Source: Azophilus sp965220835
GTDB lineage: Bacteria; Pseudomonadota; Gammaproteobacteria; Pseudomonadales; Azotimanducaceae
Reading direction: 5' to 3'
Assembly (NCBI GenBank): GCA_965220835.1
Contig: OZ244842.1
Coordinates: 3,596,001 to 3,660,000, forward strand
DNA length: 64,000 bases
Of this stretch, positions 41,485 through 49,629 are shown piece by piece; positions within the stretch are counted from its first letter, which is position 1; every line of letters begins with the position of its first letter. Under the pieces are notes generated by a model. The model made no database searches. It had not been told where the DNA came from and was given only the letters and a program-made list of their open reading frames with translations. The position numbers and the translations under genes are program-made.

Positions 41485-42576
41485 CTACACGTTGAAGCGG
41501 AAGTGCATGAGGTCGCCATCGGCCACCACGTAGTCCTTGCCTTCCAAGCGCCACTTGCCGGCGTCCTTGGCGCCCTGCTCGCCGCCGCAGGCGATGAAGT
41601 CCTCATAGCCGACCACTTCGGCTCGGATGAAGCCCTTTTCGAAGTCCGTGTGAATCACGCTGGCGGCTTGAGGGGCCCGGGTGCCGATGGCAATGGTCCA
41701 GGCGCGGGCCTCCTTCGGCCCTGCCGTGAAGTAGTGGTGCAAGCCGAGCAGGCTGTAGCCTGCCCGAATCACGCGGTTCAAGCCGGGCTCTTCGATGCCG
41801 AGGGCCTCTAGGAACTCCGCCCGTTCAGCATCTTCAAGTTCGGCAATTTCCGCTTCGATTCGGTTGCAGATGGGCACCACCGGCGCCCCCTCCTGGGCGG
41901 CGATGGCGGCCACTTCGCTGAGCAGGGCGTTGCCTTCGAAGCCGTCCTCGGCAACGTTGGCGATGTACAGCACTGGCTTGGCCGTCAAAAGGTGCAGTTC
42001 GCGCAGCCGGTCTTGGGCGTTGGTGTCCAGAGCCAATGAGCGCACTGGGGTGCCGGCCTCCAAGCCTTCACGCACCTGCTCAAGCAGTGCCATCAGGGCA
42101 ACGGCCTCCTTGTCGCCGGAGCCCGCCATGCGGCGGACGCGGTCGGCGGCTCGCGCCACGGTCTCAAGGTCGGCCAACGCCAGTTCGGTGTTGATGATCT
42201 CGATGTCATCCACAGGCGACACTTGGCCCGCCACGTGCACGATGTTGCCGTCCTCAAAGCAGCGCACGACGTGGGCGATGGCGTGGGTCTCCCGAATGTG
42301 GGCCAGGAACTGGTTGCCAAGCCCCTCGCCTTGGGCGGCGCCGGCGACCAATCCGGCGATGTCGACGAACTCCATGGCGGTGGGCACCACCTTGGCGGGC
42401 TTGACGATGGCGGCGATGCGGTCGAGGCGCGGGTCTGGCACCGGAACGACGCCGGTATTCGGATCAATGGTGCAGAAGGGAAAGTTCTCCGCGTCAATGC
42501 CCGCCTGGGTGAGGGCGTTGAACAGAGTGGACTTGCCCACGTTGGGCAGGCCGACGATGCCGCAGTTAAATCCCAT
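41485..42576 (-). CDS. ychF: Ribosome-binding ATPase YchF
   Basis: Obg-related P-loop ATPase that binds ribosomes and modulates stress responses. 363 residues, the E. coli length, from ATG 42576 (MGFNCGIVGLPNVGKSTLFN). Further motifs: NFPFCTIDPNTGVV, VDIAGLVAGAAQGEGLGN (G3 region), the altered G4 NVAEDG that favours ATP, and the TGS domain ending ARAWTIAIGTRAPQAASVIH then GKDYVVADGDLMHFRFNV. pth lies upstream on the same strand, as in E. coli, but 360 bp away. Confidence 0.97.
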   Translation of the reverse strand: MGFNCGIVGLPNVGKSTLFNALTQAGIDAENFPFCTIDPNTGVVPVPDPRLDRIAAIVKPAKVVPTAMEFVDIAGLVAGAAQGEGLGNQFLAHIRETHAIAHVVRCFEDGNIVHVAGQVSPVDDIEIINTELALADLETVARAADRVRRMAGSGDKEAVALMALLEQVREGLEAGTPVRSLALDTNAQDRLRELHLLTAKPVLYIANVAEDGFEGNALLSEVAAIAAQEGAPVVPICNRIEAEIAELEDAERAEFLEALGIEEPGLNRVIRAGYSLLGLHHYFTAGPKEARAWTIAIGTRAPQAASVIHTDFEKGFIRAEVVGYEDFIACGGEQGAKDAGKWRLEGKDYVVADGDLMHFRFNV

Positions 42577-42626
42577 TAGCCTGGTTGGAATCCTTGAACC
42601 GTGCCCAATTGGACACAAGTGTTGAA

Positions 42627-42871
42627 TATGACTCTAAACATGCTTCAGCCGACGGCGTTGGGCGAAGTTCCTCGGAGCGAAGGTGTCCCGAACCGCAGGT
42701 TCGCGCCCTCGAAAGGACTTCGCCCGCTTAATGCCAGGGCGCGAACCTGCGGTTCGTTATGCCCCCGCTCCGATCAATTGACTGACGCTGCCGCCCGGCG
42801 TCGCTTTTCGTTCTCTGGGCTGCGCGGCTTTGAGTGCATGCAGAATCGGCTGAATCATGTTGAGAGTCATA
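42627..42871. mobile_element. MITE-like element with 26-bp terminal inverted repeats
   Basis: Left end 42627-42652 and right end 42846-42871 are inverted copies differing at 2 of 26 bases (tatgactct..aacatg..ttcagccga). GTTGA occurs at 42621-42625 and 42874-42878, consistent with a target duplication. Inside, 42689-42709 and 42736-42756 form a perfect 21-bp hairpin, which contains cgaacc-gca-ggttcg. It has no open frame of note. It fills most of the 359-bp ychF-pth gap. Confidence 0.75.
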
Positions 42872-42935
42872 TCGTTGAATTTTCGCCCAACTCCCCCCTA
42901 GATGCAGCAGCTCGGCAGTTGCGGCAGCAAATCGA

Positions 42936-43556
42936 TCACGTCGCCAGAGGCGGCGCGCCATGCAGCCGGTTCATCACCGCTTGCATCTTGCCTTCGGCCA
43001 ACGCGACAAGCAGCTCATCATCCAGCTCAAACGCTGCTGTTGCCCGCTCGCGTTCTGCTTGCGGCATGCTGACCGCGGTGAGGTAGCGCACCATCTGCGC
43101 CTTGTCGCCGGGGTGGCCAACGCCAATGCGCAGGCGATGGAAATCCCGTGACCCCAAGTGCTCGATGAGGCTCTTGATGCCATTGTGCCCATTCGCCCCG
43201 CCACCCGTCTTGAGGCGCACGATGCCGGGCTCGAAGGCCACTTCGTCGTAGGCCACCAGCATCTCCGCCGGTGCCACCCGAAAGTACCGGGCGTAGGGCG
43301 CCACCACTTCGCCGCTTTGATTCATGTAGCAGCCGGGCAGCAGCAGGCGCACATCGGCATTGCCAAGCAGGCCCCGCCCGGCCTCTCCCTTGACTTGGCT
43401 GGCCGCCGCGAAGCTGATCCCAAAGCGGCTGGCCAGGTAACGGACGAAGGCTACGCCGATGTTATGGCGCGTGGCCGCGTACGCCGCGCCGGGATTGCCC
43501 AAGCCAACGATGAGGCGCAGGCTGGATCCGTTGATGGCCGAACAAGTTTGTCCCAT
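42936..43556 (-). CDS. pth: Peptidyl-tRNA hydrolase
   Basis: Recycles peptidyl-tRNA released by ribosomes. 206 residues: LIVGLGNPGAAYAATRHNIG with the catalytic His, LLPGCYMNQSGEVV, YDEVAFEPGIVRLKTGGGAN and GHNGIKSLIEHLGSRDFHRL RIGVGHP. About ten residues longer than E. coli at the N-terminus. It follows rplY on the minus strand by 54 bp. Confidence 0.97.
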   Translation of the reverse strand: MGQTCSAINGSSLRLIVGLGNPGAAYAATRHNIGVAFVRYLASRFGISFAAASQVKGEAGRGLLGNADVRLLLPGCYMNQSGEVVAPYARYFRVAPAEMLVAYDEVAFEPGIVRLKTGGGANGHNGIKSLIEHLGSRDFHRLRIGVGHPGDKAQMVRYLTAVSMPQAERERATAAFELDDELLVALAEGKMQAVMNRLHGAPPLAT

Positions 43557-43591
43557 GAGTCAACCTGGGTGGGGCGGCGTGCGCATTGGCT

Positions 43592-43613
43592 GGCCTTGGG
43601 CATTGCCTCGTTA
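43592..43613. repeat. REP-like element, half copy
   Basis: ggccttgggcattgcctcgtta resembles the right half of the elements at 17375 and 61513 and reaches into the rplY stop codon (43611-43613). Confidence 0.4.
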
Positions 43614-44276
43614 ATCCTCAGCGGACGCGTCCGGTTCGGCGGGCGGCTCTTCTGCCTCTGCCCCTTGTTCCTCTTCGTCTTGGGCCGCACCGCCTCTGGG
43701 CGCCTGCACGCTGACCACGGGAATGTCGTGGTCTTCGCCGTAGCCAAGCGCCACTAGGGTGACCCCCTGCGGCAGCTGGAGGTCGCTGAGGTGCAGGGCA
43801 TGCCCCACCTCCAACTCCGCCACATCCACCTCGATGAATTCCGGCAGATCCTTGGGCAGGCAGCTGATTTCCACGTCCACCAGATTGTGGGCGATGCTGC
43901 CGCCTCCGGTGCGCACGCCGACGCACTTGGCTTCATTGACGAAGTGCAGGGGCACGTTGGTTTGAATGGGCCGGTCGGCTTCAACCCGAAGGAAATCCAC
44001 GTGCAGCACCCTTTCATTCACCGGATGCAACTGCAGGTCGCGCACCAAGGCCTGCTGCTGGGTGCCTTCCACGCGAACGTTGACGATCTGGGACAGGAAG
44101 GCTTCCTGCTGCATGGCCTTGGTGAATTCATTGGCGCTCAATGTAACCGGCTGGGGCGCTTGGTCGCCGCCGTAGATGATGCCCGGCACCTGCTCGCCCA
44201 GCCGCCGCAGGCGGCGGCTGGCGCCGGTGCCGAGTTCGGTGCGAAGGCTGGCGTTGATTTCAATGGGCTGCGACAT
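43611..44276 (-). CDS. rplY: 50S ribosomal protein L25 (long Ctc/TL5 form)
   Basis: 5S rRNA binder. 221 residues, so the long form with a C-terminal beta domain rather than the 94-residue E. coli type. N-terminus: LRTELGTGASRRLRRLGEQV PGIIYGG; then LQLHPVNERVLHVDFLRVEA and the TL5 domain with VEISCLPKDLPEFIEVDVAE. The tail is acidic (about 25 residues rich in Glu, Ala and Pro). Order prs-rplY-pth matches relatives. Confidence 0.96.
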   Translation of the reverse strand: MSQPIEINASLRTELGTGASRRLRRLGEQVPGIIYGGDQAPQPVTLSANEFTKAMQQEAFLSQIVNVRVEGTQQQALVRDLQLHPVNERVLHVDFLRVEADRPIQTNVPLHFVNEAKCVGVRTGGGSIAHNLVDVEISCLPKDLPEFIEVDVAELEVGHALHLSDLQLPQGVTLVALGYGEDHDIPVVSVQAPRGGAAQDEEEQGAEAEEPPAEPDASAED

Positions 44277-44349
44277 GGTGGGGCTCCAATGGGGTCTAAT
44301 CAGGTCTGAAAAAAGTGATTTTAGGGATTTGGCCTTGGCCGTGTGCCGG

Positions 44350-45294
44350 TCAGCGGAACATGGCGCTCAAGGATTCCTCGTGGCTGACCCGCCGGATCGC
44401 TTCAGCCAACAGGCGGTCTAGGCTGAGTTGGTGAAACTTCGAACAGGCCGCCGCTTCCTCGCAAAGCGGGATGGTGTCGGTCACCACCATCTCGTCGATG
44501 GCGGATTTGGCTATGCGCTTGACGGCGGGGCCGGAAAGCACCGGATGGGTGATGTAGGCCACCACGCTGATGGCGCCTTCGTCCTTGAGCGCAGCGGCCG
44601 CGGTGCACAGGGTGCCGGCCGTGTCCACGATGTCGTCCACCAGAATGCAGGTTCGGCCGGAGACGTCGCCAATGACGTTCATCACCCGGCTTTCATTGGC
44701 TTGGGGGCGGCGCTTGTCGATGATGGCGAGATCAAGATCATTGAGCTGCTTGGCGAAGGCCCGGGCCCGCACCACGCCGCCGACGTCCGGCGACACCACG
44801 ATGGGGTTCTCATAGTTTTGGGCGGCGATGTGGTCAACCAGCACGGGGGAGCCATACACGTTGTCCACGGGCATTTCGAAGTAGCCTTGAATTTGGTCGG
44901 CATGCAGGTCCACCGTCAGCAGCCGGTTGACGCCGACACTGTCGAGCATGTTGGCCACCACCTTGGCGCTGATGGGCACGCGCGCGGAACGGGGACGGCG
45001 GTCTTGGCGGGCGTAGCCGTAGTAGGGCACCACCGCAGTGACCCGGTGGGCCGAAGAGCGGCGGATGGCGTCGGCCATGATGACCAATTCCATGATGTTG
45101 TCGTTGGTGGGCGCACAGGTGGATTGCAGGATGAACGCATCGCAACCGCGTACGTTTTCGCGGATTTCGACGTTGACCTCGCCATCGCTGAAGCGGCTCA
45201 CCTTGGCGCGGCCCAGGTCAATGCGCAGTTCCGAAACCACCCGCTCCGCCAAGCTGGGGTTGGAACTGCCTGAAAAAATCATCAGTTTGGCCAC
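44350..45294 (-). CDS. prs: Ribose-phosphate pyrophosphokinase
   Basis: Makes PRPP from ribose 5-phosphate and ATP for nucleotide, His and Trp synthesis. 314 residues, E. coli size: FSGSSNPSLAERVVSELRID, SRFSDGEVNVEIRENVRGCD, RQDRRPRSARVPISAKVVAN, LLTVDLHADQIQGYF, SPDVGGVVRARAFAKQL and the PRPP-binding CILVDDIVDTAGTLCTAA. tRNA-Gln lies 80 bp upstream. Confidence 0.97.
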   Translation of the reverse strand: MAKLMIFSGSSNPSLAERVVSELRIDLGRAKVSRFSDGEVNVEIRENVRGCDAFILQSTCAPTNDNIMELVIMADAIRRSSAHRVTAVVPYYGYARQDRRPRSARVPISAKVVANMLDSVGVNRLLTVDLHADQIQGYFEMPVDNVYGSPVLVDHIAAQNYENPIVVSPDVGGVVRARAFAKQLNDLDLAIIDKRRPQANESRVMNVIGDVSGRTCILVDDIVDTAGTLCTAAAALKDEGAISVVAYITHPVLSGPAVKRIAKSAIDEMVVTDTIPLCEEAAACSKFHQLSLDRLLAEAIRRVSHEESLSAMFR

Positions 45295-45374
45295 GATGTC
45301 ATCCTGGTTGCGTTAGCACTATGGGGCCAGCACCTGGGTATCTGAATGTTGATCGACGGGGTTTGTGAGCCTTT

Positions 45375-45449
45375 TGGCTGGGGTGGCAGGATTCGAACCT
45401 GCGCATGCCGGGATCAAAACCCGGTGCCTTACCGCTTGGCGACACCCCA
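45375..45449 (-). tRNA. tRNA-Gln (UUG)
   Basis: A 75-base cloverleaf with encoded CCA. Acceptor tggggtg pairs with caccccа-equivalent at the 3' end, the D arm is cgccaagcggtaaggc, the anticodon loop ttttgat holds TTG, and the T arm has ttcgaatc. Very close to E. coli tRNA-Gln. It lies upstream of prs, as is common in gammaproteobacteria. Confidence 0.96.
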
Positions 45450-45489
45450 GAAGAAAGCTGAAATCCCCGGCACCCTCAGCGGGGGCGCT

Positions 45490-45518
45490 ATTGTGCGTTT
45501 GAGCACCGTAGCTGTCAA
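45490..45518 (-). promoter_or_regulatory. Promoter of tRNA-Gln
   Basis: On the minus strand ttgaca (45513-45518) is 17 bases from cacaat (45490-45495), about 40 bp before the tRNA 5' end. A GC-rich dyad (ccccg..cggggg) lies in between. Confidence 0.6.
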
Positions 45519-45554
45519 ACAAAAGTCCGGGCTCCGCCGGGATGCCGACAACAA

Positions 45555-45842
45555 TCAAGCTGCTTCGATCCGTTCGACCTTGATGTTGTCGATCCGGCTG
45601 CGGGCCAGCCAGAGATCATGGGCCATCTGCAGGCCTAGCCAAGTCTCCGGCGTGGATCCAAAGGCTTTGGAAAGTCGAACCGCCATCTCCAAGGAAATGG
45701 CGCTGCGCTCATTGACCAGTTCCGACAAGGACTGACGAGCAACGCCGAGATGCCTGGCCGCCCGAGTTACCGACAAACCAAGCGGTTCAAGGCACTGCCG
45801 CCTTACGATTCCCCCTGGATGGGGAGGATTGTGCATAGCCAT
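45555..45842 (-). CDS. higA: HigA-type antitoxin (XRE family)
   Basis: Antitoxin and autorepressor. 95 residues from ATG 45842, which has gagg eight bases upstream. The HigA hallmark MHNPPHPGGIVRRQCLEPLG is followed by a helix-turn-helix, VTRAARHLGVARQSLSELVN, and SLEMAVRLSKAFGSTPETWL. It starts 13 bp after the higB stop in the usual toxin-first order. The pair opens the accessory block next to tRNA-Gln. Confidence 0.92.
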   Translation of the reverse strand: MAMHNPPHPGGIVRRQCLEPLGLSVTRAARHLGVARQSLSELVNERSAISLEMAVRLSKAFGSTPETWLGLQMAHDLWLARSRIDNIKVERIEAA

Positions 45843-45855
45843 AACGTGATCCTCA

Positions 45856-46134
45856 TCAATGGTAGTCGACGTAGTCCACATCGACCACGTCACCTTCTTC
45901 AAACCGGAAAGTCACCCGCCAATTGCCCGATACATCAACCGCGTAGTGGCCCTTCAGTGCACCTTTCAGCTGATGAAGACGGAATCCGGGAAGGTCAGCG
46001 TCCTTCGCTCCTCGGCTTCGGTCGAGCACCGCCAATATGTCGATGAGTTTGCGGACGTGCTCCGGCCCCACCCTACGGGCTGTTCTGCCTTCGTAGAGTG
46101 CCTTCAGCCCTTTATGCTTGAAAGACGCGATCAT
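45856..46134 (-). CDS. higB: HigB-type toxin (RelE superfamily mRNA endonuclease)
   Basis: Ribosome-dependent mRNA interferase partner of HigA. 92 residues, starting MIASFKHKGLKALYEGRTAR, with VRKLIDILAVLDRSRGAKDA, FRLHQLKGALKGHYAVDVSG and WRVTFRFEEGDVVDVDYVDY. The KGxxxGxYAV and NWRVTFRF strands are the family core and carry the basic residues used for RNA cleavage. The sequence is complete, so it appears intact. Confidence 0.92.
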   Translation of the reverse strand: MIASFKHKGLKALYEGRTARRVGPEHVRKLIDILAVLDRSRGAKDADLPGFRLHQLKGALKGHYAVDVSGNWRVTFRFEEGDVVDVDYVDYH

Positions 46135-46301
46135 CGGCGAAGCCTACGGTGTCAGGTGTCGGCTGTCAATTGACGGGTCGAGAAAACCAACGAAGGCGCT
46201 TCTCCGCTCAAAGGCGCGGAAACGAAGTCGAGCCCTGGCCGTTTACCTCTGGAGACTAGTGTGGCAGCCTTGATTGGTAGGTAAGCGGCGAGCTATGAGC
46301 G

Positions 46302-47027
46302 TTGGTGGGAAAGAAGAAGCAGTCGGGCAAGGAATGGCGTTTAAGGCGCGAAGCTGGTGATTGGACTCGGGTTGCCTTTAGAAAGCGCGCCTTGTGGATG
46401 ACCGTAGCGGCCGTGTTCTGCCTTGGTGCCTTGGTGGCAACGGAGGCAGCGAATCACCTCGGTATCGATGCTGTTCGTTGGCCTGTGGTTGCTATCACTG
46501 TGTTGGTCGTTGCTTATGGCTCGGTTTACGAGCGCAAGACACTTCACTTGTGGTGGAAGGGGTCGCTCGCCGAGCGGCACATTGGCCATGTCATAGAGTG
46601 TGCCCTAACCGCACCTGGCTGCGCGGTAGCGCATACCGTCTACAGCATTGATGGAACAGTTGGGGACATCGATCACCTCGTCGCAACGCCTGGACGAATT
46701 TGGGTGGTTGAGACCAAGTACGCCGAGGTTCCCAAATGGATATTCCCCAAGGTTCTGAAGAGAATCACGCAAAACGCCAAAATGGTAGAGGCTTGGTTGC
46801 CTCCTTGCGAAGCAAAAGTCATCTGCTGCCTTGTACTGGCTTCCCTTGACGACGTGGGGATGACTGGGAAGCTGAAGAGTTACGAAAACGGTCAGGTCCG
46901 ATTGTTTAACGCCAATTCGCTGTGGGCGGAGATAGTGGAGGCGTCCGAGCGGGTGGCCAAAGAGCCCGACTTGGAAGTCGCCGATCGAATTTGGAAGCTC
47001 TCAGGCATCAAGATAAAGGAAAACTAG
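46302..47027 (+). CDS. Membrane-anchored NERD nuclease-domain protein
   Basis: 241 residues. Two hydrophobic spans at about 30-48 and 58-73 are followed by a NERD (nuclease-related) domain: AERHIGHVIECALT, then the PD-(D/E)xK-like core with Asp124 (GDIDHLVATP), Glu137 and Lys139 (WVVETKY). This suggests a nuclease fold held at the inner membrane. Base composition is visibly lower in GC than the neighbours. Start is uncertain: TTG 46302 or GTG 46305, neither with a good ribosome site. Function unknown; defence or plasmid-related roles are speculation. Confidence 0.78.
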   Translation: MVGKKKQSGKEWRLRREAGDWTRVAFRKRALWMTVAAVFCLGALVATEAANHLGIDAVRWPVVAITVLVVAYGSVYERKTLHLWWKGSLAERHIGHVIECALTAPGCAVAHTVYSIDGTVGDIDHLVATPGRIWVVETKYAEVPKWIFPKVLKRITQNAKMVEAWLPPCEAKVICCLVLASLDDVGMTGKLKSYENGQVRLFNANSLWAEIVEASERVAKEPDLEVADRIWKLSGIKIKEN

Positions 47028-47101
47028 AGTCGGTTTCCGTACGCGGCTCGTGTGATAGGCTCCGCGGGTGATGGAGTGATGGCGCGAAGCCACTGATCAG
47101 G

Positions 47102-48202
47102 ATGGCAGATTTACCCCGAAAGTCGTTCGCCATGGTGCAGACGGGCATTCGCGAACTGACGCCTCGAGACGTGCCGATTCCCGACATTGATGATGATTCC
47201 GCCCTGTTGCGGCTGGAGGCCTGCGGCATCTGCGGCAGCGACTACGAGCAATACGACGGCCTGCTGCGCACGCCCATGCCCGTGATTCCGGGTCACGAGC
47301 CGCTGGGCGTGATCGCCAGAATTGGGGATCGGGCGGCCGCGCGCTGGGGCGTGGATGTCGGCGACCGCGTGGCGGTGGAGACCATGCTCGCCTGCCATCA
47401 TTGCGACACTTGCCTTGGCGGCGCCTACCACCTGTGCGGCAATCGCAAGATCTACTCCTACATCCCGCTCTCCGAAGCGCCCGGGCTCTGGGGCGGCTAT
47501 GCGCAGTACATGTTTCTGCACGCCAATTCCATCGTGCACAAGGTGAGTTCCGCGCTCGAGCCGGAGATTGGCGTGATGTTCAATCCGCTGGGGGCGGGCT
47601 TCCGATGGGCGGTGGAGATGCCCAACACGCGGCCCGGCGACACGGTGGTCATACTAGGCCCTGGACAGCGAGGGCTGGCCAGCGTCATCGCCTGCCGGGA
47701 AGTCGGCGCGGGAAGCATCATCGTCACCGGCCTGGAGGTGGATGCCGAGAAGCTTGAGGTCGCTCGCGCCTTCGGCGCCGACCATTGCATCGATGTCGAT
47801 AACGAGGATGCCGTCCGGCGCGTTGCGGAAATCACGGGCGGCCGCGGCGCCGACGTGGTGGTCGACGTCAGCGCCTACGCCACCCAGCCGGTGGCGGACG
47901 CGCTCAAGATGGTGCGGGTTGGGGGCACCGTGGTGTTGGCGGGCGTGAAGGGTTTCAAGGCAGTGGAGAACTTCGTGTCCGACCGGGTGGTGATGAAGGA
48001 GATCAACATCCGTGGCGCCATTGGGGTGACTTCGAGCGGCTACAAAAGCGCCATCCGGCTGATCGAAAGCGGCCGGGTGCCGGTGGAGAAGATGCACACC
48101 CACCGTTTCGAGCTAGCCGACGCGGAACTGGCCATCAAAACGTTGGCCGGGCGCATCCCCGACGACCGGTCGATTCACTCCTGCCTGATACCCCCTCACT
48201 GA
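47102..48202 (+). CDS. Zinc-dependent alcohol dehydrogenase (MDR family)
   Basis: 366 residues of the threonine/sorbitol-dehydrogenase-like branch. Catalytic zinc region: LEACGICGSDYEQYDG and IPGHEPLGVIARIG. Structural zinc lobe: four Cys in ACHHCDTCLGGAYHLCG. The nucleotide site is VVILGPGQRGLASVIACREV, with GPGQRG in place of the common GxGxxG. A final VTSSGYKSAIRLIESGRVPV is typical. A hot-dog thioesterase gene follows 65 bp later, so the two may act together; substrate unknown. Confidence 0.88.
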   Translation: MADLPRKSFAMVQTGIRELTPRDVPIPDIDDDSALLRLEACGICGSDYEQYDGLLRTPMPVIPGHEPLGVIARIGDRAAARWGVDVGDRVAVETMLACHHCDTCLGGAYHLCGNRKIYSYIPLSEAPGLWGGYAQYMFLHANSIVHKVSSALEPEIGVMFNPLGAGFRWAVEMPNTRPGDTVVILGPGQRGLASVIACREVGAGSIIVTGLEVDAEKLEVARAFGADHCIDVDNEDAVRRVAEITGGRGADVVVDVSAYATQPVADALKMVRVGGTVVLAGVKGFKAVENFVSDRVVMKEINIRGAIGVTSSGYKSAIRLIESGRVPVEKMHTHRFELADAELAIKTLAGRIPDDRSIHSCLIPPH

Positions 48203-48267
48203 CCCCCTTGCGGGGATGCGGTTGGCCCACTTTATCCTGTCTTAGAAGCAGAAGGAGGCGTGCAGCA

Positions 48268-48705
48268 ATGGAGATTCCCTTCAACGAAAAAGTGGCCGAG
48301 GCCTTCAAGACGGTGCCGAAAGGGGCCTCAGGCGGCCTGCCGGAGTTTCTCGGCATCGAGATATTCGATGCCGGCCCCGGCACCATGCGGGCGCGCTTGG
48401 CGGTGCGCGAGGAGTTTCTCACCGGCTTCGGCAACATGCACGGCGGCGTGCTGTCGGCGTTTTGCGACCACTTGCTCGGCTGCGTCTGCTATCCCGCCAT
48501 GCAAAAGGGCCAATGGGCCGCCACCACGGAATTCAAGATCAACCTGACGGCACCAGTCAGCGGCGGCACCGTCGAAGCCCGTGCCGAAATCCTCAACCTG
48601 ACCCGCAGCCAAGCAGTGGTGCGCATCGACATGACCAACGAAGGACGCGCCTGCGCCATCGCCCAAGGCACAGTGACCATTCGCAACCCGCGGCAGCGCT
48701 CTTAA
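48268..48705 (+). CDS. Hot-dog fold thioesterase (PaaI/YigI-like)
   Basis: 145 residues from ATG 48268, with aaggagg nine bases upstream. The active-site helix region is GFGNMHGGVLSAFCDHLLGC, followed by ATTEFKINLTAPVSGGTVEA and ACAIAQGTVTIRNP. Members hydrolyse acyl-CoA thioesters. It follows the zinc dehydrogenase, probably in one unit. Confidence 0.87.
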   Translation: MEIPFNEKVAEAFKTVPKGASGGLPEFLGIEIFDAGPGTMRARLAVREEFLTGFGNMHGGVLSAFCDHLLGCVCYPAMQKGQWAATTEFKINLTAPVSGGTVEARAEILNLTRSQAVVRIDMTNEGRACAIAQGTVTIRNPRQRS

Positions 48706-48874
48706 AAGGAGCGTGGCCCGTTTGAGAACAGTCAACCATCTGAATTGGCGAACTGCGCCACTGGCTGATGCATCAGCCGCGAAGGTACGGTCAGCACCGC
48801 AGCTGCCGCGGGTCAAAAAATTGGGGGCGGAGAACCAACGAATCACGAGTTCTCGAATTCTACGGAGGAAAGGC

Positions 48875-49588
48875 ATGATCCAGACCGCGTCGCAGGATGG
48901 TGTGCTTGATGCTACTTTCGCATCAGGCACTTCAGCCCTTTTGCTTTACCGCCCCCGTCCCCAGCCCCAAGGGGTTGTGATCGGACTTGAGGGCCTCTCG
49001 GAATCAACTACAAGCAGCGATTTCGACATGTATTGGCCGGTCAATCGCACGGCTCCAAATTTGCCTGGGCACTGCAGTGTGGCCGAAGTGGAGTCCATAG
49101 CTGCTGCAGTCATGGAAGTACGACGCAGGTCAGGCCTCACTTGGGAAGAACTTAGCGAGGTCTTTGATGTGTCCCGCCGCAGTGTCCACAACTGGGCCAG
49201 CGGCAAGGTCGTCTCCACAGAGCACGAAAGAGTGATTCGGAGGGTCCTAGCGGCCATCCGCCGGATCGACCGAGGCACCCAAGTCAGCACGCGAGCCACG
49301 CTATTGGAGGTGGACGCGCAGACCGGGCGATCGATGCTTGACCAGTTGAAAGCCAAGCAATTTGGCGCTGTCATGGTGCGAGGAACAGCTTCGTATCGGC
49401 GAGAGCAAAGGAGCACTCCCGTTTCTCAGGAAGCTTGGAATGCCCGCCGACCGCCAGCACCGCGGTTTCTCCTTCAGGCAGAACGTGATCGCCCAGATGT
49501 TGCAACGAAAACGCGGGCAGTATCTGTAACGGCTCGCGATTATGTTGCAAGCGACCGCTTGGATCTGGATCGCCTTTCGGCCCAATAG
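48875..49588 (+). CDS. Helix-turn-helix protein, unknown family
   Basis: 237 residues from ATG 48875 (ggagg six bases upstream); an open frame reaches back to 48713 but lacks a signal. Residues about 82-125 hold an XRE-like helix-turn-helix, MEVRRRSGLTWEELSEVFDV then SRRSVHNWASGKVVSTEHE. The rest has no recognised domain: an N-terminal stretch with LLLYRPRPQPQGVVIG and a basic C-terminus. The HTH recalls Xre/ParS antitoxins, but the next gene is not a RES toxin. It lies 41 bp before the secreted peptidase gene and may control it. Confidence 0.65.
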   Translation: MIQTASQDGVLDATFASGTSALLLYRPRPQPQGVVIGLEGLSESTTSSDFDMYWPVNRTAPNLPGHCSVAEVESIAAAVMEVRRRSGLTWEELSEVFDVSRRSVHNWASGKVVSTEHERVIRRVLAAIRRIDRGTQVSTRATLLEVDAQTGRSMLDQLKAKQFGAVMVRGTASYRREQRSTPVSQEAWNARRPPAPRFLLQAERDRPDVATKTRAVSVTARDYVASDRLDLDRLSAQ

Positions 49589-49629
49589 AGGTCTTTTCGA
49601 CTTCTAAGCTGAAGCCGTCAAGGACTTCG

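Noticed and set aside
45375..45449. tRNA-Gln as an integration att site for the accessory block
   Set aside because: The block lies on the 5' side of the tRNA, no 3'-end duplicate was found and no integrase is present.
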